From NCBI GenBank assembly GCA_964547525.1, contig CAZJOD010000002.1, positions 1 through 64,000 on the forward strand: a stretch of DNA of 64,000 bases, written 5' to 3'. Both the position numbers and the translations under genes were made by a program. The first letter of the stretch is position 1, and the number at the start of each line of letters is the position of its first letter. The notes below the pieces were generated by a model, which ran no database searches, had not been told where the DNA came from, and was given only the letters and a program-made list of their open reading frames with translations. This document shows positions 37,116 through 46,646 of the stretch, one piece after another. The DNA is from CAZJOD01 sp964547525 (lineage in GTDB: Bacteria > Bacillota > Clostridia > JAAYHZ01).

Positions 37116-37832
37116 ATGAAAATTTATGCTATATCCGATTTGCATTTATCTTTGGGGGTTGATAAACCTATGGATATTTTCGGTTATTCATGGCAAGGAT
37201 ATATGGAAAGAATAAAAGAAAATTGGAATGCAACGGTAAAAGAAGAGGACATGGTCGTTATTCCCGGAGATATATCTTGGGCTATGCGACTTGAAGAAGC
37301 CAGGAATGATTTTCTATTTATAGAAGGTTTGAAGGGTAGAAAAATTATAAGTAAAGGCAATCACGATTATTGGTGGAGCGGAACACATAAAATGAATGAA
37401 ATTTTTGTAAAATGGGGTATAAACAGTGTGAGTGTTTTGCACAATAATTCTTATGAGACCGATGACTATGTCATATGTGGTACACGGGGATGGAAACACC
37501 CGATGAGTACGGATTTCACTGATTTAGACGCCAAGATATACCAAAGGGAGTACGGGAGATTGAAACTTTCTTTCGAAAGTGTTAAGGCAAAAGAAAAGCC
37601 TGTAATATGTGCATTGCATTATCCCCCCTTCGGGCCTGCCGGCGAGGAGTCGGATTTTGTGTTATTAATGAAACATTTTAATGTAAAGGTATGTGTTTAT
37701 GGGCATATACATAAGAATTTCGAAAGTGAATATATTGTGCAAGGTAATAAGGACGGAATAATTTATCACCTCGTATCAAGTGATTACTTGAAATTTAATG
37801 TAAGACGGATAAAATCCGAAATATCGGTATGA
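37116..37832 (+). CDS. Metallophosphoesterase, calcineurin-like
   Basis: A 238-residue phosphoesterase. All five metal motifs are visible: AISDLHLS near the start, VIPGDISWA, SKGNHDYWW, ALHYPPFG and VYGHIHKN. The family is broad and the substrate cannot be inferred. The ATG at 37116 is favoured over a GTG at 37107 on family length, although neither has a good ribosome binding site. A 13-bp direct repeat (TGGAATAAACGGT, 37076-37088 and 37096-37108) spans the junction with uvrC, so translation may be coupled. Confidence 0.85.
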   Translation: MKIYAISDLHLSLGVDKPMDIFGYSWQGYMERIKENWNATVKEEDMVVIPGDISWAMRLEEARNDFLFIEGLKGRKIISKGNHDYWWSGTHKMNEIFVKWGINSVSVLHNNSYETDDYVICGTRGWKHPMSTDFTDLDAKIYQREYGRLKLSFESVKAKEKPVICALHYPPFGPAGEESDFVLLMKHFNVKVCVYGHIHKNFESEYIVQGNKDGIIYHLVSSDYLKFNVRRIKSEISV

Positions 37833-37885
37833 TTAAAAGAGAAAAGTACAATGTTCGTTTAAACTGCCGAATAATAAAAATCTTA

Positions 37886-37913
37886 TTGATTTTATAATCG
37901 GTTATGTTATAAT
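37886..37913 (+). promoter_or_regulatory. tig: Promoter of tig
   Basis: TTGATT at 37886-37891 and consensus TATAAT at 37908-37913, spacer 16 bp; leader about 60 nt. Confidence 0.65.
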
Positions 37914-37979
37914 ATACAAGTTAAACTGTCAAGTTTACTAAAAGAGTAATATAATGTTATTGATCGGAGGCAATTAGGA

Positions 37980-39371
37980 ATGAGCGTTAAGCTGGAAAGA
38001 CCGGAAAAAAATATAGTAGTGCTTGAAATAGAAGTTGAGAATGAAGTGTTTAAAGATGGTATGAGAAGATCATACAATAAGAATCGCGGTAGGTTCAATG
38101 TACCCGGATTTAGAAAAGGTAAAGCTCCGCAAGCGATGATAGAAAGAATGTATGGTGAAGAAGTTTTATATGAAGATGCCATTAACTTTATTATCCCGGA
38201 TAAATATGACCAAGCGGTTTTGGAGACTAAGATCGAACCGGTCGAAAGGCCTAAAATAGATATAAAAGAAGTAGGAAGAGATAAAAATTTCGTTTTTACG
38301 GCAACAGTAACCGTTAAACCTGAAGTGTTTATTACAGAGTATAAGGGTGTGGAAGCCGAAAAAATTATCTTCAAGATTGAAGATAAGGATGTTCAAAGCG
38401 AGATTGATACGGTTGTAAAGAGAAACTCCAGAAAAGTTACTGTCGAAGGAAGAGCGGTTCAAGATAAGGATACTGTTAATATCGACTATGAAGGCTTTGT
38501 CGACGGAGTACCTTTCCAAGGGGGAAAAGCCGAGGGACATGATTTGGTTATCGGATCCGGTTCATTCATTCCTGGTTTTGAAGAACAATTGATAGGAAAG
38601 AACACAGGAGATGAGACCGAGATTAATGTAACTTTCCCTGAAGAATATCATAGCGAAGAAGTAGCCGGAAAAGAAGCTGTCTTCAAGGTAAAGATAAACC
38701 AAATAACAACTACCGAATATCCGGAATTAGATGATGAATTTGCAAAAGATGTCAGTGAGTTTGATACTTTGGAAGAATATAAAGCAGACATCATGAAAAA
38801 ACTACAAAAACAGGCCGATAGTATGTCAAAAAACGGAACAGAAGATAATGTCATAAAAGAAGTGTTAAAAAATACCGAAATTGATGTTCCGGATGTGATG
38901 ATTCAGCATACAATAGACCGATATGTAAATGAAATGGCTATGAGGCTTCAATATCAATTCCAAGGGTTGACAATGGAGAAGTACTTGGAATATATGGGAA
39001 GAACAATGGAGGAGTTCAGAGAGGAAAGCAAGGAACGTGCAATAAACGAATTGAAAACATCACTGATGCTTGAAAAAATCGTAGAGTTGGAAAATATCAA
39101 AACTGACGATCAAAGGCTTGATGAAGAATTGAAAAAGACTGCCGAAGCATACGGTCAAGACTTAGAGACGTTTAAACAGCGTTTAAGAGATGATGATATA
39201 GAATACTACAGAGCGGAAATAAGTAAACAAATAGCGGTTGAATTCTTAACTGAAAATGCTAAATTGACTGAAGTTGAAAGAAAATTCAGGGAAGATCCGA
39301 AACGGGATTCCGAAGATGAACCGGCTATTGAAAATGTGGAAGATGAAAAGATTGATTCTGTAGAAGAATAG
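37980..39371 (+). CDS. tig: Trigger factor
   Basis: Ribosome-associated chaperone and prolyl isomerase. The 463-residue protein has the N-terminal ribosome-binding domain with FRKGKAPQAMIERMYG (the GFRKGKAP signature loop near residue 44) and an FKBP-type isomerase domain (DYEGFVDGVPFQGGKAEGHDLVIGSG... at about residues 160-245). A helical C-terminal substrate cradle follows, then an acidic tail (EDEPAIENVEDEKIDSVEE). ATG behind CGGAGG. It precedes clpP-clpX, as in most Firmicutes. Confidence 0.96.
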   Translation: MSVKLERPEKNIVVLEIEVENEVFKDGMRRSYNKNRGRFNVPGFRKGKAPQAMIERMYGEEVLYEDAINFIIPDKYDQAVLETKIEPVERPKIDIKEVGRDKNFVFTATVTVKPEVFITEYKGVEAEKIIFKIEDKDVQSEIDTVVKRNSRKVTVEGRAVQDKDTVNIDYEGFVDGVPFQGGKAEGHDLVIGSGSFIPGFEEQLIGKNTGDETEINVTFPEEYHSEEVAGKEAVFKVKINQITTTEYPELDDEFAKDVSEFDTLEEYKADIMKKLQKQADSMSKNGTEDNVIKEVLKNTEIDVPDVMIQHTIDRYVNEMAMRLQYQFQGLTMEKYLEYMGRTMEEFREESKERAINELKTSLMLEKIVELENIKTDDQRLDEELKKTAEAYGQDLETFKQRLRDDDIEYYRAEISKQIAVEFLTENAKLTEVERKFREDPKRDSEDEPAIENVEDEKIDSVEE

Positions 39372-39516
39372 AACGATTCCGTTGAATAAAGAATAAAACC
39401 TGTTTCGGAAGCGGGTAATATTGGATTAAATGTATAATTATAATTTAATTGTACGTAAAATATATAATGTAACTTTATTGACGGTATTATGACATATGTT
39501 TGAAAGGAGATAAGAT

Positions 39517-40110
39517 ATGGATATGAATTTGGTTCCAATGGTTATAGAACAAACTAGTAGAGGTGAAAGATCATATGACATATATTCCAGGTTGTTAAAA
39601 TCAAGGATCATAGTATTAAGTGATCAAGTGAATGATATTACGGCAAGTCTTATTGTCGCTCAGTTGATTTATCTTGAACATGAAGATCCCGACCGTGATA
39701 TTACTTTATATATTAACAGCCCGGGTGGATCTATAACATCCGGATTTGCCATATATGACACTATGCAATATATTAAGCCGGACGTTTCAACCATTTGTAT
39801 CGGTATGGCTGCAAGCATGGGTGCGTTTTTATTGGCGGCAGGGAAAAAAGGTAAAAGATACGCTTTACCGAACAGTGAAATTATGATCCATCAACCTTTA
39901 GGAGGTGTGCAAGGTCAGGCTACTGACATTAAAATACATACCGAAAGGTTAATGAGGATCAAGGACAGTTTAAATGGTATATTAAGTCAGAATACAGGTC
40001 AACCACTGGAAAGGATAGTAAAAGACGTGGAACGTGATTATTTTATGACATCACAGGAAGCTATGGAATACGGGATAATTGACAAGGTGATGACTTTTAG
40101 ACAGGAATAG
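39517..40110 (+). CDS. clpP: ATP-dependent Clp protease proteolytic subunit
   Basis: ClpP forms the tetradecameric protease chamber. The 197-residue protein has the catalytic triad Ser100 (GMAASMGA), His125 (MIHQPLGG) and Asp174 (VERDYFM), and the family start [22 protein letters not shown] with AAAGGAGA upstream. The 145-bp gap from tig is AT-rich; clpX follows after 16 bp and should be co-expressed. Confidence 0.97.
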   Translation: MDMNLVPMVIEQTSRGERSYDIYSRLLKSRIIVLSDQVNDITASLIVAQLIYLEHEDPDRDITLYINSPGGSITSGFAIYDTMQYIKPDVSTICIGMAASMGAFLLAAGKKGKRYALPNSEIMIHQPLGGVQGQATDIKIHTERLMRIKDSLNGILSQNTGQPLERIVKDVERDYFMTSQEAMEYGIIDKVMTFRQE

Positions 40111-40126
40111 AAAATCGAGGTGAAAA

Positions 40127-41395
40127 ATGGCGAAAAACGATGATTATAAACGCATGAAATGTTCGTTTTGTGGTAAGTCCCAAGACGAAGTTAGAAAACT
40201 CATACAAGGGCCGGGTGTATACATTTGTGACGAATGCATAGAACTTTGCAGTGAGATCATAGATGAAGAACCCGCCGATTTCGATAATGAATTTGAGTTT
40301 AATTTCGACAAGATTCCAAAACCGAAGGAAATCATGGAGACGTTTAACAAATATGTTATCGGCCAGGATGAAGCGAAAAAAGCATTAGCTGTCGCCGTAT
40401 ATAATCATTACAAAAGAATCAACTCCGGAGCGAATAACGATGAAGTTGAATTACAAAAGAGCAATATTATAATGATCGGTCCGACCGGTTGCGGTAAGAC
40501 TTTGTTGGCGCAAACACTTTCTAAAATTTTAAATGTTCCTTTCGCCATAGCTGATGCTACTTCTTTAACAGAAGCCGGATATGTGGGAGAAGATGTAGAA
40601 AATATTCTTTTGCGTTTGATTCAGGCTGCAGACTACGATATTGAAAAAGCTGAAAAAGGAATCATTTATTTGGATGAAGTTGATAAAATCGCTCGCAAAT
40701 CGGATAATCCCTCAATTACCCGGGATGTAAGCGGTGAAGGTGTACAACAAGCTTTGCTAAAGATATTTGAAGGTACAGTGGCTTCGGTTCCGCCTTTAGG
40801 GGGTAGAAAACATCCACAGCAAGAATTTATACAGTTAGATACCTCCAACATATTGTTTATATGTGGTGGAGCTTTTGACGGAATCGAGGAGATAATTAAA
40901 AATAGAATCGGTAAGAGTACAATGGGTTTTGGTGGCAGCTTAAAAAAGACCGCCCAAGATATTAATATTTTAACCGATATAACTCCGCAGGATCTTTTAA
41001 AATACGGCTTAATACCTGAGTTTGTAGGAAGATTACCTGTTATAGTAGGATTACACGAGTTAGATAAGCAAGCGCTGATCAGAATTTTGACCGAACCGAA
41101 AAATTCATTAGTTAAGCAATACCAATCGTTATTTGAAATGGATAATGTCAAATTGGAAATAGAACAAGAGGCGTTAATTTCAGTAGCGGAAAAATCAATA
41201 GAGAGAAAAACAGGAGCCAGAGGTTTAAGAGCGATCTTAGAAGAAGTAATGCGGGATATTATGTATGAACTACCATCAAGAGATGATGTGGAAAAGTGTA
41301 TAATTACATCTTCTACTATACTCAAAAAAGAACCGCCCGCCCTGGTCTTAGGTAAAAGAGCTAATAAGCTTGCAAATAAAAAAGATATCGGTTAA
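40127..41395 (+). CDS. clpX: ClpX ATPase, zinc-binding
   Basis: AAA+ unfoldase feeding ClpP. The 422-residue protein has the N-terminal C4 zinc domain ([14 protein letters not shown]...CDECIELC, residues about 11-39), Walker A GPTGCGKT, Walker [10 protein letters not shown], the pore loop YVGED and the sensor region [14 protein letters not shown]. Complete and normal. The stop codon lies in the loop of its own terminator. Confidence 0.97.
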   Translation: MAKNDDYKRMKCSFCGKSQDEVRKLIQGPGVYICDECIELCSEIIDEEPADFDNEFEFNFDKIPKPKEIMETFNKYVIGQDEAKKALAVAVYNHYKRINSGANNDEVELQKSNIIMIGPTGCGKTLLAQTLSKILNVPFAIADATSLTEAGYVGEDVENILLRLIQAADYDIEKAEKGIIYLDEVDKIARKSDNPSITRDVSGEGVQQALLKIFEGTVASVPPLGGRKHPQQEFIQLDTSNILFICGGAFDGIEEIIKNRIGKSTMGFGGSLKKTAQDINILTDITPQDLLKYGLIPEFVGRLPVIVGLHELDKQALIRILTEPKNSLVKQYQSLFEMDNVKLEIEQEALISVAEKSIERKTGARGLRAILEEVMRDIMYELPSRDDVEKCIITSSTILKKEPPALVLGKRANKLANKKDIG

Positions 41396-41410
41396 ACCGA
41401 TATCTTTTTA
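41380..41410 (+). terminator. clpX: Terminator overlapping the clpX stop
   Basis: AAAGATATCGGT and ACCGATATCTTT form a perfect 12-bp stem with a TTAA loop containing part of the stop codon, followed by TTTTA. Confidence 0.9.
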
Positions 41411-41545
41411 CTTGAAATAGCTTATTTCAACATCTATATTACTCTTTAAAATGAATATTATTCGTTGCATATACTTTTTTTTATCAGTATAATTGGATTT
41501 CAGACAAATATTATATATAATAATACGATTCAGGGGGTATCGACG

Positions 41546-42355
41546 GTGAGTATCTTAGAAGGTTTATTTTTGGGTATTTTGCAGGGATTGACCGAATTCC
41601 TGCCGGTCAGTAGTTCAGGGCACTTGGTAATGTTTCAGAATTTATTGGGCATAGAAGAAGGAGCGTTTACGTTTGGTATATGTGTACATTTCGCTACTCT
41701 TGTTGCGGTATGTGCCGTTTATTATAAAGATATAGTAAAGTTAATAAAGAATCCGTTGTCAAAACCCGTTCTGCTTATTATTGTAGGAACCGTACCTGCC
41801 GTTATTGCGGCTGTGTTTTTAGAGGATTTATTAAGGGAATATTTTGATACCGGAAAATCTTTGGGTATAGGCTTTTTATTTACAGCAACGGTATTATTGA
41901 TCTCATCAAAAATACACACGGGTAAAAAGACAATGGATACGACTAAAACAAAAGATGCTTTGATAATTGGATTCGCTCAAGCTGTAGCACTTTTCCCTGC
42001 GGTATCGCGTTCTGGTATGACTATAACCACGTCTTTGGCTAGAGGCATAAAAAGAGAAGAAGCATCCAAATTCTCATTTCTGTTATCGGTACCGGTTATT
42101 TTAGGAGCTGTGGTTATGGATGTGTACGGATTGTTAAAAGAGCCCGGCTTGCTAGAAGAAAGCATTAATACCGGACCGTTTCTGGTCGGTATAATTGCAG
42201 CCGGTGTCAGTGGGTATTTTGCCATTAGATTTATGATAAAGGTAATAAATAAAGGGAAGTTGAAATATTTTTCTTATTATTTATACATAGTAGCCGCTTT
42301 AGTGCTTTTCGATCAGTTATTTATCGGTAAACTGTTTCCGAAATTGTTCGGGTAA
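41546..42355 (+). CDS. uppP: Undecaprenyl-diphosphatase
   Basis: Dephosphorylates undecaprenyl pyrophosphate at the membrane, recycling the lipid carrier of cell-wall synthesis and conferring bacitracin tolerance. The 269-residue polytopic protein has the family motifs EGLFLGILQGLTEFLPVSSSGH at the start and PAVSRSGMTITTSLARG near residue 155. The GTG at 41546 is chosen because CAGGGGG is 8 nt upstream and the family starts at this point; 27 upstream in-frame codons look like intergenic sequence. Confidence 0.95.
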   Translation: MSILEGLFLGILQGLTEFLPVSSSGHLVMFQNLLGIEEGAFTFGICVHFATLVAVCAVYYKDIVKLIKNPLSKPVLLIIVGTVPAVIAAVFLEDLLREYFDTGKSLGIGFLFTATVLLISSKIHTGKKTMDTTKTKDALIIGFAQAVALFPAVSRSGMTITTSLARGIKREEASKFSFLLSVPVILGAVVMDVYGLLKEPGLLEESINTGPFLVGIIAAGVSGYFAIRFMIKVINKGKLKYFSYYLYIVAALVLFDQLFIGKLFPKLFG

Positions 42356-42406
42356 GACACAGTTTGACATTTGGATTAACTTTTAAGCTATAGGTGATTA
42401 GTATTG

Positions 42407-43426
42407 ATGGATAAATATATATTAGGAATTGAATCGACATGTGACGAGACGGCGTGTGCCGTTGTTAAAGCCGGTCGTGTCTTGGTATCAAGTGTGATCT
42501 CTTCACAAATAGAGTTGCACAGGCTATACGGAGGGGTGGTGCCTGAGATTGCATCACGTAAGCATGTAGAAAATATCATACCTGTTTTAGACGACTGTAT
42601 GATTAAAGCCGGAATGGATATCTCGGAAATACAAGCCGTAGCTGTGTCCTACGGACCGGGACTTGTGGGAGCGTTGCTAACCGGCATATCTGTGGCCAAG
42701 GCGATCGCTTGGGCACTAGACATCCCTTTGATGGGTGTCAATCATATTGAAGGACATATTTTTGCTAACTTTTTAACCCATAAAGATCTAAAACCTCCTT
42801 TTATAGCATTGGTAGCATCCGGAGGACATAGCCATATAATACATGTAAAAGATTACCTAACATATGAGATTATGGGAAAAACAAGAGATGACGCTGCAGG
42901 AGAAGCCTTCGACAAAACAGCTAGAGTTTTAGGTTTAGGATATCCCGGAGGACCTATGATAGATAAAATAGCTAAAGCCGGTGATGAGAACTATGTGTCT
43001 TTTCCAAAAACACGTTTTTCCGATAATCTCTACGATTTCAGTTTTTCAGGTGTAAAAACCGCAGTTATTAATCATATTAATACATTAAATATGAAGAAAC
43101 AACCTGTTAATGTAAATGATATTGCAGCGTCGTTTCAGAAAGCTGTAACAGATGTATTAACCGAAAACACCATAGCCGCAGCAAAGACTGTAGGTTTAAA
43201 AACCGTATGTCTTGCAGGTGGTGTATCGGCAAATTCAGTTCTGCGAAAGAAAATGAAAGAAGCCGGGGAGAAAAACAATATAGAAGTATTTTATCCGGAT
43301 ATAGTATATTGCACCGATAATGCGGCTATGATTGCATCGGCAGGATATTACCGGCTGGAAAAAGGTATATTCTCGGATCTGTCCCTTAACGCCATACCCG
43401 GCTTGAGAATTGATAGCTGTGGATAA
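42407..43426 (+). CDS. tsaD: tRNA t6A threonylcarbamoyltransferase TsaD
   Basis: Transfers the threonylcarbamoyl group to adenosine 37 of ANN-decoding tRNAs. The 339-residue protein starts [20 protein letters not shown] and has the metal-binding HIEGH motif (His113, His117), [19 protein letters not shown], the SGGHSHIIH segment and the C-terminal [15 protein letters not shown]. The ATG at 42407 is preferred to an in-frame TTG one codon before; the binding site (TAGGTGAT) is weak. Its partners tsaE and tsaB lie 7-8 kb upstream. Its last codons contain the first of two DnaA-box-like sequences. Confidence 0.96.
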   Translation: MDKYILGIESTCDETACAVVKAGRVLVSSVISSQIELHRLYGGVVPEIASRKHVENIIPVLDDCMIKAGMDISEIQAVAVSYGPGLVGALLTGISVAKAIAWALDIPLMGVNHIEGHIFANFLTHKDLKPPFIALVASGGHSHIIHVKDYLTYEIMGKTRDDAAGEAFDKTARVLGLGYPGGPMIDKIAKAGDENYVSFPKTRFSDNLYDFSFSGVKTAVINHINTLNMKKQPVNVNDIAASFQKAVTDVLTENTIAAAKTVGLKTVCLAGGVSANSVLRKKMKEAGEKNNIEVFYPDIVYCTDNAAMIASAGYYRLEKGIFSDLSLNAIPGLRIDSCG

Positions 43427-43438
43427 ATATGTGGATAA
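43418..43438 (-). promoter_or_regulatory. Two consensus DnaA boxes
   Basis: TGTGGATAA occurs at 43418-43426 and 43430-43438, the reverse complement of the DnaA box TTATCCACA, 12 bp apart. A near match (TGTGGAATAA) follows at 43449-43458. They overlap the tsaD stop and lie about 100 bp upstream of the promoter at 43537-43565. Confidence 0.5.
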
Positions 43439-43536
43439 CAGAAAAAAATGTGGAATAAGTATTAAAATCAGCAAAACATTATATAATCTGAAAAATTTCA
43501 TAAGTGCTGTTTGAAAGTTTCAGTAGTTATTGGCAC

Positions 43537-43565
43537 TTGACATGTCCTGCCAAAAGGTATAGTAT
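43537..43565 (+). promoter_or_regulatory. Promoter of the Mrp ATPase gene
   Basis: Consensus TTGACA at 43537-43542 and TAGTAT at 43560-43565, spacer 17 bp. The -35 hexamer overlaps the right arm of a short inverted repeat (AAGTGC/GCACTT, 43502-43507 and 43533-43538). Confidence 0.7.
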
Positions 43566-43603
43566 TTTTGATGTTATAATACAAGAAACGGAAGTGAATT
43601 TAT

Positions 43604-44443
43604 ATGGCTGATTGTAATAGTTGTCCGAGCAAAAACCAATGCTCTACGGCGGACAAGGAGAAATGTCAGGATACGAGTTTGTTGTTTCAACAAAACTCTT
43701 TAAGTGAGATAAAAAGAGTTATTCCTGTGGTAAGTGGCAAAGGAGGAGTAGGTAAATCGTCTATAACGGCTATGTTGGCTGTTTTGATGAGTAGAAGGGG
43801 CTATAGGACTGCAATATTGGATGCAGATGTTACAGGACCGTCCATTCCCAAAATGTTCGGGCTTAAAGCGGGGGTAAAAGGAAATGAATCCGGCTTGTAT
43901 CCCGTTAGAACACATAACAATATAGCGGTCATGTCGGTTAATCTTTTATTAGAACAGGAAGATCAACCGGTTGTATGGCGTGGGCCGATTATATCAGGAA
44001 CAGTTAAACAATTTTGGACAGACGTTTTGTGGGAAGATGTAGATTATATGTTTGTGGACATGCCTCCGGGAACGGGCGATGTTCCGTTGACCATATTCCA
44101 GTCATTACCTGTGGACGGAGTAATAATAGCCACTTCCCCTCAAGAATTGGTATCGGTCATAGTAAGAAAAGCCTATAACATGGCTAAAAAGATGAATATC
44201 AATGTGGCTGGAATAATTGAAAATATGAGTTATGTATTGTGTCCCGACTGTGGCAGGAAAATTGATGTTTTCGGTAAAAGTAAGACTGATGAAACCGCAC
44301 GCACATTGAATTTGGATGTGTTAGGTAAAATACCTATGGATGCGAGAATCGCCGAATTATGTGACGCAGGTGAAATCGAAAAGTTCTCAGCAAATTATTT
44401 GGATGAATGTATTAGAAAGTTGGAAGAAAAGTATCCGGTATGA
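43604..44443 (+). CDS. Mrp/NBP35-type P-loop ATPase (Fe-S cluster carrier)
   Basis: A 279-residue ATPase of the Mrp/ApbC group implicated in iron-sulfur cluster delivery. The N-terminus carries four cysteines (Cys4, Cys7, Cys13, Cys21), resembling the ferredoxin-like site of eukaryotic NBP35. The deviant Walker A GKGGVGKSS follows at residues about 46-54, then DADVTGPSIPKMFG, the DMPPGTGDVPLT block and the CPDC pair (near residue 212). ATG start; a weak GGAAGTG binding site. It overlaps the thioesterase gene by four bases. Confidence 0.9.
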   Translation: MADCNSCPSKNQCSTADKEKCQDTSLLFQQNSLSEIKRVIPVVSGKGGVGKSSITAMLAVLMSRRGYRTAILDADVTGPSIPKMFGLKAGVKGNESGLYPVRTHNNIAVMSVNLLLEQEDQPVVWRGPIISGTVKQFWTDVLWEDVDYMFVDMPPGTGDVPLTIFQSLPVDGVIIATSPQELVSVIVRKAYNMAKKMNINVAGIIENMSYVLCPDCGRKIDVFGKSKTDETARTLNLDVLGKIPMDARIAELCDAGEIEKFSANYLDECIRKLEEKYPV

Positions 44444-44856
44444 AAAGTTATTATGAAAAAATAGTCGTACGGTACGCCGAGACCGATCAAATGGGCATAG
44501 CACATCATTCGTGCTATCCCGTCTGGTTTGAGGCGGCAAGAACAGGTTTTATAAAAATGTTGGGAATGTCCTATTCGGAGGTTGAAAGCCGAGGGCTGTT
44601 GTTGCCGTTAGCCGAATTGAATGTTAAATACAGATCGGGTTCATATTATGAAGATCAATTATGGGTAAAGGTTGAAACTGTAAAACTCACAGGAGCCAGA
44701 ATAGTATTCGGGTATGAAATAACAAGAGATCGAGACAAAGCCTTAATAGCAACGGGTTCAACAACTCACGCTTTTACCGATCAAAATATAAAAATAATAA
44801 ACATTATGAAAACTCATAAAGATATATACGATTTATTAGCTACCTCACTAGTATAA
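44440..44856 (+). CDS. Acyl-CoA thioesterase, 4-hydroxybenzoyl-CoA type (YbgC-like)
   Basis: A 138-residue hotdog-fold thioesterase. The catalytic block RYAETDQMGIAHHSCYPVWFEAARTGFI (residues about 10-37) contains the conserved aspartate and histidines of the YbgC/4HBT family. The substrate chain length is not predictable. It starts within the stop of the Mrp gene (ATGA), so the pair is translationally coupled. Its end overlaps the 3' end of the convergent lipoprotein gene by 9 bases. Confidence 0.88.
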   Translation: MKSYYEKIVVRYAETDQMGIAHHSCYPVWFEAARTGFIKMLGMSYSEVESRGLLLPLAELNVKYRSGSYYEDQLWVKVETVKLTGARIVFGYEITRDRDKALIATGSTTHAFTDQNIKIINIMKTHKDIYDLLATSLV

Positions 44857-46473
44857 AGGAAGATTATTCGCTTTCAGATAACTTTCTTTACTCCTTATCA
44901 AAAAGTCGAATTTATCATCGTCTCTACCGTATATGAGACGGATCAGCTGCTGTGAATATCTTAGATCTTTCAAAGTAAGATTTACATAATCTAATCGATC
45001 ATATGATCCGTCCGGCATATATGCATACCATAAGTCGTTGTTTTCTTTCGGCCAATCAGAATAAGTATCGTCTACTGCAAGTTTTATTTTATCTCCTAAA
45101 AGCAGGTATACCGGTTTTTTTGTCTCAATGTACATTTCATATATAAAATTCATTTCGGTAACCAAATGGTTCAATGAAACATGATTAGGAAGCAATGATA
45201 AATCCTTATCGGTGTAATCCCAAACCAAATAACCACCGTTTTCTGTCCTGAAATTGTGAGTTATAGCATAATCCACAAGAAAGTTTGCATATTTTTCAGC
45301 TGATACCAATAATGCAGGATCCTTATGTTTTCTATACCCTCTTATTAGAAACAGTCCTACATCGGTGTTAAAACGGGTATCGTAAAAATTTTCTTTAATA
45401 CCGTAATCACCGCTTAACCATTGGGATTCGGCGGTTGTAGGCCATATCCCGGTTTGATTTTGATCTTGAACGGCTACATAAAGCGCAACCTTTGACATAA
45501 TGTCAAAATACTTTCCGTCGGTTCTTAAGAATTTCTCTCCGACATGATGAGCTACATTTTTATAAAAATAATCTTCTCCCGAGGGTATGTAGGATACGGG
45601 TGTAATGTAATATTGTCCGTTCATAGTCCATTTTCTGAATCGTCCGAAATCGGCAAGCTTAACAACAGCAGCCGTTTCTGCATCTGAAAAATCAACTAAT
45701 AAATCTTTTGAAAATATACCCCAGTGTTCGACAATATAGTTTTCTTCTATAAATAAATTTAATTTTATCAGTCCGTCGGAAATTTGCACAACAGAGCTTT
45801 TATCTATCGCATCTCTTAATACTTCATTGTTTTTTTTCTCATATGCGTTAACGCAGCTTAAAACCATTGAGAAACCGTCTCCTTCGGCGTATGTGGTGTA
45901 AGGTTGTGATAACGGTACTTGCCCGGAGTCGAAAGGACCGTTTAAAACCGATGAAACGTTATCACGTCCCTTCGGGTATGAGTAATATCTGTATGTATAT
46001 TGATCTTTAACGTCAAAGTATAACTCCATTTGAAGCTCTGTAGCTGCGTCGGATAATCCCTCCATTTTAACACAATAATAAATGTCGTTTCCGTTTAGTT
46101 CGTAAAAATCGGCTATAAGAGTCCCTGATAAACGGTTTTCATAATTAACCGAATAACTGTAACGGGTATGATAAGCAACTTTGTATTCACTAAAAGTTTC
46201 ACTGATCGGTGACAATGAAATTTTATCCCCGTACGCTTTAAAAAGGTTTTTAACATTTACAGACGATTCAAAAGTCGGACTTTTTGCGGTTATATTCTCA
46301 ACAGAGGAAGTACCACCGGTTATATGTGGCATGGATGTAACCGAACCGGTTTCGATTGTTGTTTCCGATTCCGGGTTAAATTCGGTAGTAAGGCATGATG
46401 TGAGTGTAAAAATACTCAAGATAAATATAAATATATAAGAACCGTATTTTGAACGAAAAATTAAATGTCGCAT
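44848..46473 (-). CDS. Lipoprotein with probable helical-toroid C-terminal domain
   Basis: A 541-residue protein I cannot assign. A lipoprotein signal (YIFIFILSIFTLTSC, cysteine at about residue 27) precedes a low-complexity serine/threonine/glutamate linker. A beta-rich middle follows, and a C-terminal helical region (about 330-541) with aromatic-rich patterns such as ANFLVDYAITHNF and GGYLVWDYTD recalls alpha/alpha-toroid carbohydrate-active enzymes. It would be anchored outside the cytoplasmic membrane. The ATG at 46473 is preferred because AAAGGGG is 7 nt upstream; the ATG at 46491 has no site. Confidence 0.7.
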   Translation of the reverse strand: MRHLIFRSKYGSYIFIFILSIFTLTSCLTTEFNPESETTIETGSVTSMPHITGGTSSVENITAKSPTFESSVNVKNLFKAYGDKISLSPISETFSEYKVAYHTRYSYSVNYENRLSGTLIADFYELNGNDIYYCVKMEGLSDAATELQMELYFDVKDQYTYRYYSYPKGRDNVSSVLNGPFDSGQVPLSQPYTTYAEGDGFSMVLSCVNAYEKKNNEVLRDAIDKSSVVQISDGLIKLNLFIEENYIVEHWGIFSKDLLVDFSDAETAAVVKLADFGRFRKWTMNGQYYITPVSYIPSGEDYFYKNVAHHVGEKFLRTDGKYFDIMSKVALYVAVQDQNQTGIWPTTAESQWLSGDYGIKENFYDTRFNTDVGLFLIRGYRKHKDPALLVSAEKYANFLVDYAITHNFRTENGGYLVWDYTDKDLSLLPNHVSLNHLVTEMNFIYEMYIETKKPVYLLLGDKIKLAVDDTYSDWPKENNDLWYAYMPDGSYDRLDYVNLTLKDLRYSQQLIRLIYGRDDDKFDFLIRSKESYLKANNLPLY

Positions 46474-46610
46474 AATATACCCCTTTCGCATATTATTTAT
46501 TATACCACGACCGGAACGATTTTTTAAACGGATATGTTTGGAGTGACATGTTTTTTACCTGTAGAACTGTCGATTAATGTATTAGAATTTAACCATGCAT
46601 ATATGATTTA

Positions 46611-46619
46611 TGGTATAAT
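46611..46619 (+). promoter_or_regulatory. Extended -10 promoter of nnr
   Basis: TGGTATAAT contains a TGn-extended consensus -10 (TATAAT at 46614-46619); no clear -35. It lies 28 bp before the nnr start codon. Confidence 0.55.
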
Positions 46620-46646
46620 CATAAAAAGATTATTATGGAGATTGTT

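Noticed and set aside
40666..41325. A 219-codon minus-strand frame opposite clpX
   Set aside because: Its codons mirror the ClpX ATPase sequence; no domain and no start signal.
43418..43603. Chromosomal replication origin at the DnaA boxes
   Set aside because: Only two clear boxes, no dnaA, dnaN or rpmH nearby and no obvious unwinding region; kept only as isolated boxes.
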